A DNA stretch of 64,000 nucleotides from Methylobacterium sp. Leaf108. Its GTDB lineage: Bacteria > Pseudomonadota > Alphaproteobacteria > Rhizobiales > Beijerinckiaceae. Shown here in pieces: positions 1-9,496 of this stretch. Position 1 is the first letter of the stretch, and each line of letters starts with the position of its first letter. The stretch is from assembly GCF_001423265.1 (NCBI RefSeq), contig NZ_LMND01000031.1, positions 214,507-278,506 of the forward strand. The letters are read 5' to 3'. The translations under genes were made by a program, and so were the position numbers. Below the pieces are notes generated by a model, which saw nothing but the letters and a program-made list of their open reading frames with translations, did no database searches and was not told the origin of the DNA.

Positions 1-39
1 GCCAAGTCGGCGCAGATCTCGCGCTTCGGCTGGTAGGCC

Positions 40-1239
40 TCACTCCGCCTCGGCCGCCGGCTTGTCGCGGCCGCGCCAGCGCTTGACCGCGCGCACGGCG
101 GCGGCACGCAGGGATTCCAGGCGAACGCCGAGGCCGTAGAACCGATCCCCCGCTCGCGTTTCCACGAGGACGTGCGCCAGCGGCAGGCGCTCGGCCCAGA
201 ACGTCTCGGCGAGGAAGAAGTCCGGCGGCGCGCAGGAATCGGCCACCGTCACGGCGGGATCGTCGATCAGGCTCCGGGTCAGGTGGTGCAGGTGCTGGGC
301 GCCGGGGGAATCGCGGGCGGCGGCCTCGTCGAAGGCGATCTTCAGGCACCAGACCCGGCCGCGGGTGGCGAAGGTGAGGGCCGAGGCGAGGCTGCGCCCG
401 TCCCGGTGCAGGCGGTCGATCCGCATGGCGCCCCGCGCCGCGAAGGCCGCCACCGCGGCCGCGACGAAGGCCGCCTCGTCCGGGCGGCAGGCCAGCGCGG
501 TGGCCGCCCCGGTGCGCCCCTTCCAGCCCGCGCCTTCCAGAGCGATGAAATCGTCGAGGGCGGCAGCGACCGCACCCGGCGTCCGCGCGGTGTCGAAGGC
601 GAGGGGGGTGTCGGCCTCCAGGCGCTCGCGCGACTGGCGCAGGCGCCGGCGCCGGCGGGCGGAGAGATGGCCGAGGTAGGCCGCCCGCTCGGCCTCGCTG
701 CGGCCGGTCAGGTCGAGGAGGGCACGGGCATGGGCCCAGAACGGCGTCCGGCGCGTGCCCGCCGCCGCCGCCCAGCCCGCCAGCAGGTCGGCGAAGGCTC
801 CTCGCGTCGGCACATGGGTGAGCATCGCCCGGCGCTGGCCGACCGCATCCAGGCCCGAAAACAGGGCGGCCAGCGCCGTCGCGGGGTCGTCGCCGTCGAG
901 GAGCGGCACGCCGAAGACGCCGAACGGATGCATCCAGCCGATGGCCAGGGGCAGGCCCCAGCGGCGGCGGGTGACCCGGATCGGCCAGAGGGCGAGGAGG
1001 CGCAGGCCCGGCTCCTCGGGGGCTCGGTCGCCCACCAGCATCACCCGCACGCCGGAGCCGAACGGACCGGCGGCGGGAATCGCGAAGTCGGGATGGTAGA
1101 ACAAGTTGTCGAAGGCGGGCGCGGCGGCCAGCGTCCGCCAGGCCCCGAGCCAGGGCGCGGCCGGCGAGAGGGGGCGGAGCGCCACCACGAGGTCGCCGAT
1201 GCGGCGCGTCGGGCCGAAACGCTGATCGGGCTTTGCCAT
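40..1239 (-). CDS. GNAT-fold acyltransferase, CelD/BcsL (BioF2-like) family
   Basis: 399 residues. The mid-region has an Arg-rich stretch (SARRRRRLRQSRERL), an ALDDFIALEGAGWKGRTG segment and a later MRIDRLHRDGRSLAS segment. These are hallmarks of the CelD/BcsL GNAT-like acyltransferases that sit in exopolysaccharide and cellulose clusters. The start ATG overlaps by one base the stop of the upstream flippase gene (TGATG arrangement), so the two are probably translationally coupled. The family is thought to acylate polysaccharide or a precursor at the cytoplasmic face; the substrate cannot be read from the sequence. The 39 bases beyond its stop are too short to assign. Confidence 0.8.
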   Translation of the reverse strand: MAKPDQRFGPTRRIGDLVVALRPLSPAAPWLGAWRTLAAAPAFDNLFYHPDFAIPAAGPFGSGVRVMLVGDRAPEEPGLRLLALWPIRVTRRRWGLPLAIGWMHPFGVFGVPLLDGDDPATALAALFSGLDAVGQRRAMLTHVPTRGAFADLLAGWAAAAGTRRTPFWAHARALLDLTGRSEAERAAYLGHLSARRRRRLRQSRERLEADTPLAFDTARTPGAVAAALDDFIALEGAGWKGRTGAATALACRPDEAAFVAAAVAAFAARGAMRIDRLHRDGRSLASALTFATRGRVWCLKIAFDEAAARDSPGAQHLHHLTRSLIDDPAVTVADSCAPPDFFLAETFWAERLPLAHVLVETRAGDRFYGLGVRLESLRAAAVRAVKRWRGRDKPAAEAE

Positions 1240-2651
1240 CACGAGACCCGGCCGATCCGGCGCCGCACCAGGTCGGCGAGGCCGATCGGGTTGAGGTGCC
1301 AGGCGGTGGCGGCCGCCGCGAGGCCGATCAGCGCCAGTTGCAGGAGGGCGCCGACGGGCCCGAGGGCGAGCGCGTCGACACCGACCACCGCCAGCCGGCA
1401 GGCCAAGGCGCCGAGCGCGATGAGCATCAGATCGGTCCAGGGGATCGGCAGGCGCACGGCCTCGCGGGCACCCAGCACCAGGACGAGGCAGGCCACCGCC
1501 TGGCCGGCGAGGTTGGCCACGGCCGCCCCGGCGACGCCGTAGCGGGGGATGAGGACCGCCGAGAGGCCGGCGACGGTGGCCAGGAGGACCATCGAGGCCA
1601 CCGCTTCGAGGCGGCTGGTGGGCGAGAAGTAGATGACCTGGCCGAAGTAGTAGGCCCGGAACATCACGAGGATGCTGGCGGCCAGCAGCAGCGGCGCCAC
1701 CGACAGGGCCGTCGCGCGGTAGTCCGGCCCGAGCAGCACCGACACGATCGGCCCGTCGAAGGTGAGCACGAACACCGCCCCGAAGGCCGCCACCAGCGCC
1801 ATCAGCCGCATCGCATCGGCCAGGGCGGGTCGCGCCGCCGCCATGCCGCCGGCCCTGGCGTCGCGCTTGGCGATGGAGACCAGGGACAGGGCGATGGCCT
1901 CGCCGAACACGACGAAGCTCTGGCGCAGGAAATCGGACACCGCGCCGTAGGCGCCGAGCGCGCCCGTGCCGAGCACGCCGCCGACGATGAGCCGGTCGAC
2001 GGTCTGGGCGAGGGCGGCGGCGGTGAAGGACACGATCAGGGGCCAGCCGTAGGCCAGGATCGCGCGGGCCTCGGCGAGGCTGCCGCGCCCGCGCAGGAGC
2101 GGCGCGATGGCCGCGAGGGCGGGCAGGGCGGCCAGGGCGTTGGCGAGCGCGATAGCGAGGAGGAGGTGGCGCGCATCGCCCGAGACCAGGAGCGAGAGGC
2201 TGCCGAGGCCGAGCACCAGCACGGCACGCAGGACCACCGCGGCCGCCACGGCGGTGGCGGCCAGCCGCGTGCGGGCGATCTCGGCGGCGGCCTCGAACAG
2301 GGTCATGCCCGCCCCCGAAGCCAGCACCGCGACGGCGACAGGGCCGGAGACGAGGCCGAGGGCGCAGGCGATCGCGCAGACGACCCCGCTGAGGAGCACC
2401 ATGCCACCCAGCAGCCGCAGCACGGTGCCGACCTGCACCGCCGCCCGGGTCTCGTCGTAGAGGGCGAAGAACGCGTATTTCGGCCACTGGCTGGTGGCGC
2501 TGTAGAGGAGGAGCGACCAGGACAGGATGAGCAGATACGTCCCGAAGGCCTCCGGGGGCGCCAGCCGGGTGAACACGGCCACGGCGGCCATGTTGAGGGC
2601 GGCGGCGAGGCCGCGCGAGCCGACATAGGTGAAGGTGTGGCGCGCGATCAT
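1239..2651 (-). CDS. Polysaccharide flippase (MOP superfamily, Wzx-like)
   Basis: 470 residues, almost entirely hydrophobic helices separated by short Arg-containing loops, with about 12-14 predicted membrane segments. It has the polysaccharide-biosynthesis-protein style N-terminus (GSRGLAAALNMAAVAVFTRL, then APPEAFGTYLL). Such proteins flip lipid-linked oligosaccharides across the inner membrane. It is the first gene of a two-gene unit with the acyltransferase that follows, supporting a role in making or modifying an exopolysaccharide. No polymerase or glycosyltransferase is visible in the window, so the rest of the locus lies to the left. The ATG at 2651 is the first in frame. Confidence 0.85.
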   Translation of the reverse strand: MIARHTFTYVGSRGLAAALNMAAVAVFTRLAPPEAFGTYLLILSWSLLLYSATSQWPKYAFFALYDETRAAVQVGTVLRLLGGMVLLSGVVCAIACALGLVSGPVAVAVLASGAGMTLFEAAAEIARTRLAATAVAAAVVLRAVLVLGLGSLSLLVSGDARHLLLAIALANALAALPALAAIAPLLRGRGSLAEARAILAYGWPLIVSFTAAALAQTVDRLIVGGVLGTGALGAYGAVSDFLRQSFVVFGEAIALSLVSIAKRDARAGGMAAARPALADAMRLMALVAAFGAVFVLTFDGPIVSVLLGPDYRATALSVAPLLLAASILVMFRAYYFGQVIYFSPTSRLEAVASMVLLATVAGLSAVLIPRYGVAGAAVANLAGQAVACLVLVLGAREAVRLPIPWTDLMLIALGALACRLAVVGVDALALGPVGALLQLALIGLAAAATAWHLNPIGLADLVRRRIGRVS

Positions 2652-2797
2652 CCCGGACCCCGGCCCGATCCGGGCAAGGACGAAGCCTTATCACGGCGCC
2701 CTTGGAAAAGACCTTAACGGTCCAGCCAGTCGCAGACCGCACGCATCGCGCATCGGATGCTTCGGCTGACCTGAGGCATGATCGCAATCGAAAGGAT

Positions 2798-2873
2798 TGG
2801 CTCCCCGAGTAGGACTCGAACCTACGACAAAGCGATTAACAGTCGCTTGCTCTACCAACTGAGCTATCGGGGA
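2798..2873 (-). tRNA. tRNA-Asn (anticodon GTT)
   Basis: The minus strand folds as a complete 76-nt cloverleaf. The acceptor stem is TCCCCGA/TCGGGGA with discriminator G and an encoded CCA. The D arm is GCTCAGTTGGTAGAGC, the anticodon loop contains GTT, and the T loop is TTCGAGT. Confidence 0.97.
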
Positions 2874-3144
2874 CCACGGCGGGGTCTCTACACACGGGAA
2901 CGGCGGGGCGCAAGGGCCGGGGGGCGAGGTTTCACGAATCCGTCACGCAGCGTCGGTCCCGACGTGATGCCGTTCCTTGCCTGCCTCGCGGGATGCCTTG
3001 CCTCACGTGACGGATGCGTGACGCCGATGTCGGGTTGGCCGTTGCTCAAGGGGGCCCGCCTCTGCTAGAGAGCCGCTCGCCCCCGATCGGCCGCCCGATC
3101 CGGACCAGCGCGGCACGGCCCCAGGATGGGGTACGGCCAGACGA

Positions 3145-3218
3145 GGCCTCGTGGCGGAGTGGTTACGCAGAGGACTGCAAATCCTTGTACGGGGGTTCGA
3201 TTCCCTCCGAGGCCTCCA
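3145..3218 (+). tRNA. tRNA-Cys (anticodon GCA)
   Basis: A 74-nt cloverleaf with acceptor stem GGCCTCG/CGAGGCC, discriminator T and encoded CCA. The anticodon loop CTGCAAA carries GCA, and the T loop is TTCGATT. Spurious reading frames cross it and are not genes. Confidence 0.97.
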
Positions 3219-3386
3219 ATTTCCTTCTTCCCTTCGAACGCTTTCGGTTTCCGACCGGGAACCTTGCGTTTCTCGAGCCGATCCCCGACAAACCGCGGGC
3301 TTCGGCCGCCGAGCTCGGACCGTCCTGTCGGATGCGTCCTGCGAGAGTTTCGGCACGCCCCGGCGGCCATGGGAGAAAGGGCACCG

Positions 3387-4034
3387 ATGCTCGATGATGC
3401 GCAGGCGCGACGCCTCATGGTCGATTGCCAGTTGCGGACCTTCGACGTGACCAATGTCGCGGTCCTCGACGCCTTCGGCGCGGTCCCGCGCGAGCGGTTC
3501 GTACCGGCGGACCGGGCGGCCTTCGCCTACAGCGACCAGACCCTGCGGCTGGGACCGGACCGGGCGATGCCCGCGCCGATGCTGCTCGCACGCATGATCC
3601 AGGCCCTGGCGGTGGAGCCCGGCGCCCGCTTCCTCGACGTCGCCGCCGGCTACGGCTACGGGGCGGCGATCCTCTCCGGTCTGGGCGCCGAGGGCGTCGC
3701 CCTCGAACCCGACGCCGCCCTGGCGGCGGGCGCCCGGGAGCGACTGGCCGGCCGGCCCGGCGTGAGCGTGGTCGAGGCCGCCCTCGACGGGGGCCCGACC
3801 GAGGGTGGCCCGTTCGACGTGATCCTCGTGGAGGGCCGCGTCGAGGTACGGCCGCAGGGCCTCCTCGACCAGCTCGCCGACGGCGGCCGCCTCGTCTGCG
3901 TGATGGGGCGCGACCGTGCCGCCAAGGCGACCCTGTTCGTGCGTGCCGGCTCCGCTTTCGGCTCGCGCCCGCTGTTCGACGCGGCCTTGCCGGCCCTGCC
4001 GGGCTTCGCGGCCGACGCCGGCTTCGTCTTCTGA
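3387..4034 (+). CDS. Protein-L-isoaspartate O-methyltransferase family protein
   Basis: 215 residues. Class I SAM-dependent methyltransferase fold: the glycine-rich SAM loop is FLDVAAGYGYGAAIL, followed by an acidic strand end (VALEPD) and FDVILVEG. The N-terminal MVDCQLRTFDVTNVAVLDAF, then VPRERFVP, is typical of the shorter alphaproteobacterial Pcm-like proteins encoded next to tolC. Canonical Pcm repairs isoaspartyl residues; whether this short version does is unproven. The start at 3387 is chosen because GGGAGAAAGG precedes it by about 7 bases; longer frames run back through tRNA-Cys. The stop codon lies inside a dispersed repeat and a hairpin terminator follows. Confidence 0.85.
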   Translation: MLDDAQARRLMVDCQLRTFDVTNVAVLDAFGAVPRERFVPADRAAFAYSDQTLRLGPDRAMPAPMLLARMIQALAVEPGARFLDVAAGYGYGAAILSGLGAEGVALEPDAALAAGARERLAGRPGVSVVEAALDGGPTEGGPFDVILVEGRVEVRPQGLLDQLADGGRLVCVMGRDRAAKATLFVRAGSAFGSRPLFDAALPALPGFAADAGFVF

Positions 4035-4144
4035 GACGGTTTCCGCTCGAATCCAGTGTGAACCGTCTCACGAAGCCCGCGCGGCGCCCGAGCGAAGCCC
4101 ATTTCCCGCATCACGACGCGATCAACCGGAGATGGCATGAGACG
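4032..4144 (+). repeat. Dispersed intergenic repeat, family 1, copy A
   Basis: About 112 bases beginning at the stop codon of the upstream gene (TGAGACGG) and ending ATGAGACG. It is closely similar to 22875-22986, with long shared blocks such as CCCGCGCGGCGCC and GAGCGAAGCCCAT and the tail GATCAACCGGA. The left end can pair with itself (GAGACGGTT with AACCGTCTC). Confidence 0.85.
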
Positions 4145-4159
4145 CCCTCCGCGCCCCCC

Positions 4160-4201
4160 GATCGGGTGTCGCTTTTATGCGGCACCCGATCACCTTTCTT
4201 T
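4160..4201 (+). terminator. Rho-independent-type hairpin after the Pcm-like gene
   Basis: GATCGGGTGTCGC pairs with GCGGCACCCGATC (13 bp, one G-U) around a TTTTAT loop. The T-rich run ACCTTTCTTT follows. It lies between the methyltransferase gene and tolC. Confidence 0.75.
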
Positions 4202-4374
4202 ACCCACCGGCCGACGGGGCCTGTGCCGATGGTGCCAAGCTCGTCTAGACAGAGCACCGGGGCGGGCAACCCGGACTGCGCTTTCTGGATCCCCACGGAC
4301 GTCAAGTGGGAACCCTCGGGCGCCGCGACCGTCGCTGGACGGTCGGCCGGTTCATCGAGAAACCGCAAGGGCTG

Positions 4375-5814
4375 ATGGACGTGAGAGAACGGAACTCCGC
4401 GACGCGGGCTGAGCTTGCGCTCGCCGGCTTCGCCGCACCTGGGCTGGGTCGTCTGGCGCTGGCCGGATTGTCCCTGGCCGGCCTCGCCGTCGCTTCGGCG
4501 GCCCCCGCGAGCGCCGAGACGCTCGAGAGCGCCCTGGCGCGGGCCTACCGCGCCAATCCCGTGCTCAACGCCGGCCGCGCCGGCCTGCGCGCCACCGACG
4601 AGAACGTGGCCCAGGCCCAGGCCGGGTATCGGCCGACCGTCAACCTCAGCGCCGACATCGGCATCCAGCAGTTCCAGGGCCGCATCTCGGGCCAGCAGCT
4701 GAACAACACCACCCGGCCGGGCGGGGCGGGCCTGACGATCAACCAGAACCTGTTCGACGGGTTCCAGACCAACAACCAGACCCGACGCGCCGAATCGAAC
4801 GTGCTGAGCACGCGCGAGTCCCTGCGCGCCACCGAGATGAATACCCTGTTCAGCGCGGCGCAGGCCTACATGAACGTCCTGCGCGACACGGCCAACCTGG
4901 AGCTGCAGCGCAACAACGTCGAGGTGCTCGAGGAGCAGCTTCGCCAGACCCGCGACCGCTTCAACGTCGGCGAGGTCACCCGCACCGACGTCGCCCAGGC
5001 CGAGGCGCGCCTGGCCGGTGCCCGCTCCAGCGTGAGCACCGCCGAATCCAACCTGCGGTCCTCCATCGGCGATTACCGCCGCCGCATCGGCGTCGAGCCG
5101 CGCCAGCTCGCCCCGGGCCGCCCCCTCGACCGGTTCGTGCCCCCCGGCCTCGATGCCGCGGTAGGGATCGGCCTCAAGGAGCATCCCCAGATCCTGGCCT
5201 CGCTCCATGCGGTGGACGTAGCCGAGGCGCAGGTGAAGATCTTCGAGGGCCAGCTCTATCCCCGCGTCGGCCTGCAGGGCGCGGTGCAGCAGCGCTACGA
5301 CACCCAGTTCCCCGGCGACAACGGCGTCACCGCCTCCATCGTCGGCTCGATCTCGATCCCGCTCTACGAGGGCGGCCAGACCTATTCGCAGATCCGCCAG
5401 GCCAAGGAGCAGGTCGGCCAGGCCCGCATCAACGTCGAGGACGTGCGCGACCAGGTCCGCTCGGCGATCGTCACCGCCTGGGGCCAGCTCGAGGCCTCCA
5501 AGGCCCAGGTGATCGCCTCCCAGGCCCAGGTCCAGGCCAACGAGGTCGCCCTCAACGGCGTGCGCGAGGAGGCCCGCGTCGGCCAGCGCACCACCCTCGA
5601 CGTGCTGAACGCGCAACAGGAACTGCTCAACTCGCGCGTCAACCTCATCATCGCCCAGCGCGACCGGGTGGTGAACTCCTACGGCGTCGTCCAGGCGGTG
5701 GGCCGGCTGACGGTGCGCTTCACCGCGATCCCGACCGCGATCTACTCCCCCAAGGAGCATTTCGACCAGGTCAAGGACCTCTGGTACGGCGTGCGGACCC
5801 CCGACGGGCGCTGA
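4375..5814 (+). CDS. tolC: TolC-family outer membrane efflux/secretion channel
   Basis: 479 residues. A signal peptide ends at PASA-ET, followed by LESALARAYRANPVLNAGRAG, the standard TolC opening. Two tandem OEP-type halves of long amphipathic helices follow, with the conserved second half beginning at VAEAQVKIFEG. The protein forms the trimeric channel from outer membrane to periplasm used by efflux pumps and type I secretion. That is of interest because two type-I-type RTX substrates lie at the far end of this window. The start ATG at 4375 follows AAGGG. The gene stands alone behind a terminator, and next to a pcm-like gene as is usual in Rhizobiales. Confidence 0.93.
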   Translation: MDVRERNSATRAELALAGFAAPGLGRLALAGLSLAGLAVASAAPASAETLESALARAYRANPVLNAGRAGLRATDENVAQAQAGYRPTVNLSADIGIQQFQGRISGQQLNNTTRPGGAGLTINQNLFDGFQTNNQTRRAESNVLSTRESLRATEMNTLFSAAQAYMNVLRDTANLELQRNNVEVLEEQLRQTRDRFNVGEVTRTDVAQAEARLAGARSSVSTAESNLRSSIGDYRRRIGVEPRQLAPGRPLDRFVPPGLDAAVGIGLKEHPQILASLHAVDVAEAQVKIFEGQLYPRVGLQGAVQQRYDTQFPGDNGVTASIVGSISIPLYEGGQTYSQIRQAKEQVGQARINVEDVRDQVRSAIVTAWGQLEASKAQVIASQAQVQANEVALNGVREEARVGQRTTLDVLNAQQELLNSRVNLIIAQRDRVVNSYGVVQAVGRLTVRFTAIPTAIYSPKEHFDQVKDLWYGVRTPDGR

Positions 5815-5945
5815 CCCCGGCCGACGGTTTCCTGTGGCCCGCGGTGTTGCGGAAGAGTCCCGCGGCTTGTGCTCCGCCACGGGCGTGAGCATCGTGATCC
5901 ACCGGATCAACCGTTCCTTAACCTTATGCTCCGAGCATCGTCCTT

Positions 5946-6614
5946 ATGAGTGCAGCGAGCCCCAAGGCGCAGGACAAGGCCCAGGAGCTGGGCCAGGAAC
6001 CCTCCATGGAGGAGATCCTGGCCTCGATCCGCCGCATCATCGCCGACGACCAGGTCGCCAAGACCGAGGACGCGGAGCCCGTGCGCTCCCCCCAGCCCAG
6101 GCGCCAGGACGACGACATCCTCGATCTCGCCGAGGTCGCCCGGCCGATCCGCAAGCCGGCCCCGATCGAGGAGGAGCCGATCGGCTTTCGCGAGGCGACG
6201 GCCGACGACGTCATCGACTTCGACTCGATCTCCTTCGACGACGCGCCGGAGCCCGAGCCGGAACTCAGCTGGGACGAACCGGCTCCCGCGCCCCGGCAAG
6301 AGATCCGCGAACAGATCCGCGAGGAGGTTCGCCAGGACGCTCGCCAGGAAGTTCGGCACGAGCCCTACCGGGACATCCGGCCCGAGCCGGCGAGCGCGCA
6401 CGACCGCCTCACCTCGGCGGTGACCGATGCCAGCGTCCACCAGGCCTTCGGCATGCTGGCGAGCACGGTGCTCAGCCACAACGCCCGCACGCTGGAGGAC
6501 CTCGTGCAGGACATGCTGCGCCCGATGCTCAAATCCTGGCTCGACGACAACCTGCCGGTGATGGTCGAGCGCCTGGTGCGGGCCGAGATCGAGCGCGTGG
6601 CCCGCGGCCGCTGA
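5946..6614 (+). CDS. popZ: PopZ-type polar organising protein (DUF2497)
   Basis: 222 residues with the two diagnostic ends of PopZ. The N-terminal helix is PSMEEILASIRRIIADD (residues 20-36) and the C-terminal helical region begins TLEDLVQDMLRPMLKSWL (about 180-220). Between them lies an acidic, Pro-rich disordered linker, here also carrying an unusual run of IREQIREEVRQDARQEVR-type repeats. PopZ assembles a multimeric network at the cell pole that anchors ParB/centromeres and polar signalling proteins. Position just upstream of valS is the common alphaproteobacterial arrangement. Confidence 0.92.
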   Translation: MSAASPKAQDKAQELGQEPSMEEILASIRRIIADDQVAKTEDAEPVRSPQPRRQDDDILDLAEVARPIRKPAPIEEEPIGFREATADDVIDFDSISFDDAPEPEPELSWDEPAPAPRQEIREQIREEVRQDARQEVRHEPYRDIRPEPASAHDRLTSAVTDASVHQAFGMLASTVLSHNARTLEDLVQDMLRPMLKSWLDDNLPVMVERLVRAEIERVARGR

Positions 6615-6709
6615 AGCGCCGATCCGCCGAGCGTCGGTTGACGCGGGCCCCGTGACGGGTTGAAAGCGGCCGGACGCGACGTTCCGCGTGAAGTGGCCCC
6701 GACTCCGTC

Positions 6710-9442
6710 ATGATGGACAAGACCTTCGACCCCGCCGCCGTGGAGGCGCGCGTCTCGGCCGCCTGGGAGGCCGGCGAAGCCTTCAAGGCGGGCCGGCCCG
6801 ACCGCGCCGGCGCCAAGCCCTTCACCATGATGATCCCGCCGCCGAACGTCACCGGCAGCCTCCACATGGGCCACGCCCTCAACAACACGCTCCAGGACAT
6901 CCTGTGCCGGTTCGAGCGCATGCGCGGGCGCGACGTGCTGTGGCAGCCGGGCACCGACCACGCCGGCATCGCGACGCAGATGGTGGTGGAGCGCCAGCTC
7001 GCGGAGGCCGGCAAGCCCGGCCGGCGCGAGATGACCCGCGAGGCCTTCGTCGAGACGGTGTGGGCCTGGAAGGCGCAATCGGGCGGCGCCATCGTCAACC
7101 AGTTGAAGCGCCTGGGCGCCTCCTGCGACTGGTCGCGCGAGCGCTTCACCATGGGCGTCTCGGGCGCGCCCGACGACCAGATGGTCCGGGCCGTGACCAA
7201 GGTCTTCGTCGATCTCCACGCGCAGGGGCTGATCTACCGCGACAAGCGCCTCGTGAACTGGGACCCGAAGTTCCAGACCGCGATCTCCGACCTCGAAGTG
7301 CTGCAGGTCGAGGTGAAGGGCCACCTCTGGCACTTCGACTACCCGATCGTGGACGAGGCCGGCGCCGAGACCGGCGAGGTCATCACGGTGGCCACCACCC
7401 GCCCCGAGACCATGCTCGGCGACACCGCCGTGGCGGTCCACCCGGACGACGCGCGCTACACGTCCCTCGTGGGTCGGCGGGTCCGCGTTCCGTTGGTCGG
7501 CCGGCTGATCCCCATCGTCGCCGACACCTATTCCGACCCCGAAAAGGGCACCGGCGCGGTCAAGATCACCCCGGCCCACGACTTCAACGACTTCGAGGTC
7601 GGCCGGCGCGCCGGTTGCACCGCCATTAACGTCCTGGATGCACAAGCGCGCATAACCCTCGATGGAAACGAGGCTTTCCTGGCCGGTGCATCGCCGGAGC
7701 CGGAGACCCTCGCCCTGCACGGCCTCGACCGCGAGGCGGCGCGCGCCCGCGTCGTCGCCTTGATGGAGGAGCGCGGACGGCTGCGCCTGACCGAGCCCAA
7801 CACCCATGCCGTCCCGCACGGCGACCGCTCGGGCGTGGTCATCGAGCCCTACCTCACCGACCAGTGGTACGTGAACGTCAAACCCCTGGCCGAGCGGGCG
7901 CTCCAGGCGGTGCGAGACGGAGAAACCCGTTTTGTTCCAGATACCTACCAGAAGACGTTCTTCCAATGGTTGGAGAACATCGAACCCTGGTGCATCTCGC
8001 GCCAGCTGTGGTGGGGGCACCGCATCCCGGTCTGGTACGACGAGGACGGCGGCATCTTCGTCGCGACGAGCGAGGCGGAGGCACGCGAACAGGCCGAGGC
8101 CCGGCAAGGTCGCCCGACCGCCCTCACCCGTGACGAGGACGTCCTCGACACCTGGTTCTCCTCCGGCCTGTGGCCGTTCTCGACGCTGGGCTGGCCCGAC
8201 GCGACGCCCGAGCTCGACCGGTTCTACCCCACCGACGCCCTGGTGACGGGCAAGGACATCATCTTCTTCTGGGTCGCCCGGATGATGATGCTCGGCCTCC
8301 ACGTCACCGGCCGGGTGCCGTTCGCGACGGTCTACCTGCACACCCTGGTGCGGGACGCCGCCGGCGCCAAGATGTCGAAATCGAAGGGCAACGTCGTCGA
8401 CCCCCTCGGGCTCATCGACCAATACGGCGCCGACGCCCTGCGCTTCACCCTCGCCGCCATGAACGCGCCCGGGCGCGACATCAAGCTCGGCGTCAACCGG
8501 GTCGAGGGCTACCGCAACTTCGCGACCAAGCTCTGGAACGCCTCGCGCTTCGCCGAGATGAACGGCTGCGTCCTGCGGGCCGACTACCGGCCCGGGGACG
8601 CCGCCGAGACCCTGAACCGCTGGGCGCTGGGCGAGGCCGCCCGCGCGGTGGCCGAGGTGACGGCGGCGCTGGAGGCCTACCGCTTCAACGACGCGGCGGC
8701 CGCCGCCTACCGCTTCGTCTGGAACATCTTCTGCGACTGGTACGTCGAGCTGGCCAAGCCCGTCCTCCAGGGCGAGGGCGACGCCGCCTCCAAGGCGGAG
8801 ACGCAAGCAACCGTCGCCTTCCTGATCGACCAGATCGCCAAGCTGCTGCACCCGTTCATGCCCTTCCTCACCGAGGAACTGTGGGCGATCAAGGGCGAGG
8901 GCATCGCCGGGCGCGGGCTCCTGGCGCTGGCACCCTGGCCCGACCTGTCGACCCTGGCCGACCCGGAGGCCGAGGCCGAGATCGGCTGGGTGGTGGACCT
9001 CGTCTCCGAGATCCGCTCGGCCCGCTCCGAGACGAACGTGCCGGCCGGCGCGCAGATTCCCCTCGTGATTGTCGGCGCCGGCGAGGCCCTGCGGGCGCGG
9101 GCTCGCCAGTGGCAGGACACGCTCCTGCGCCTCGCCCGCCTCTCGCAGATCACCTTCGCGCAGACCGCGCCGAGGAACGCGGTGCAGCTCCTGGTGCGCG
9201 GCTCGGTGGCCGCCCTGCCGCTGGAGGGCATCGTCGATCTGGCCGCCGAAGTGGTGCGCCTGAACAAGGAGGCGGCCAAGGCGGCCTCGGAGATCGCCAA
9301 GATCGAGGCCAAGCTCGGCAACGCCGATTTCCTCGCCCGCGCCCCCGACGAGGTGGTGGACGAGCAGCGCGAGCGCCGCGACGCCGAGGCCGCCCGGCTG
9401 GAGAAGATCCGCGAGGCGCTGGCGCGACTGGCGGAGGCGTGA
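6710..9442 (+). CDS. valS: Valine-tRNA ligase
   Basis: 910 residues, full length for bacterial ValRS. Class I signature HMGH is at residues 52-55 (PPPNVTGSLHMGHA) and KMSKS at 554-558 (AKMSKSKGN). The editing domain is present (TTRPETMLGDTAVAVHP) and a C-terminal coiled coil is seen (LNKEAAKAASEIAKIEAKL, ending in the RRDAEAARLEKIREAL helix). It charges tRNA-Val. Two ATGs occur at the start (MMDK); neither has a strong Shine-Dalgarno sequence. It follows popZ by 95 bases and may share its transcript. Confidence 0.98.
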   Translation: MMDKTFDPAAVEARVSAAWEAGEAFKAGRPDRAGAKPFTMMIPPPNVTGSLHMGHALNNTLQDILCRFERMRGRDVLWQPGTDHAGIATQMVVERQLAEAGKPGRREMTREAFVETVWAWKAQSGGAIVNQLKRLGASCDWSRERFTMGVSGAPDDQMVRAVTKVFVDLHAQGLIYRDKRLVNWDPKFQTAISDLEVLQVEVKGHLWHFDYPIVDEAGAETGEVITVATTRPETMLGDTAVAVHPDDARYTSLVGRRVRVPLVGRLIPIVADTYSDPEKGTGAVKITPAHDFNDFEVGRRAGCTAINVLDAQARITLDGNEAFLAGASPEPETLALHGLDREAARARVVALMEERGRLRLTEPNTHAVPHGDRSGVVIEPYLTDQWYVNVKPLAERALQAVRDGETRFVPDTYQKTFFQWLENIEPWCISRQLWWGHRIPVWYDEDGGIFVATSEAEAREQAEARQGRPTALTRDEDVLDTWFSSGLWPFSTLGWPDATPELDRFYPTDALVTGKDIIFFWVARMMMLGLHVTGRVPFATVYLHTLVRDAAGAKMSKSKGNVVDPLGLIDQYGADALRFTLAAMNAPGRDIKLGVNRVEGYRNFATKLWNASRFAEMNGCVLRADYRPGDAAETLNRWALGEAARAVAEVTAALEAYRFNDAAAAAYRFVWNIFCDWYVELAKPVLQGEGDAASKAETQATVAFLIDQIAKLLHPFMPFLTEELWAIKGEGIAGRGLLALAPWPDLSTLADPEAEAEIGWVVDLVSEIRSARSETNVPAGAQIPLVIVGAGEALRARARQWQDTLLRLARLSQITFAQTAPRNAVQLLVRGSVAALPLEGIVDLAAEVVRLNKEAAKAASEIAKIEAKLGNADFLARAPDEVVDEQRERRDAEAARLEKIREALARLAEA

Positions 9443-9496
9443 GGCCGACGCCTGCGATCGCGACGACGATCCATCCCGCTGACGGGGAAGGATAGG

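Noticed and set aside
40..2787. A 915-codon minus-strand frame covering two genes
   Set aside because: Only its C-terminal 399 residues look like protein; the rest is the Arg/Pro-rich shadow of the flippase gene in another frame.
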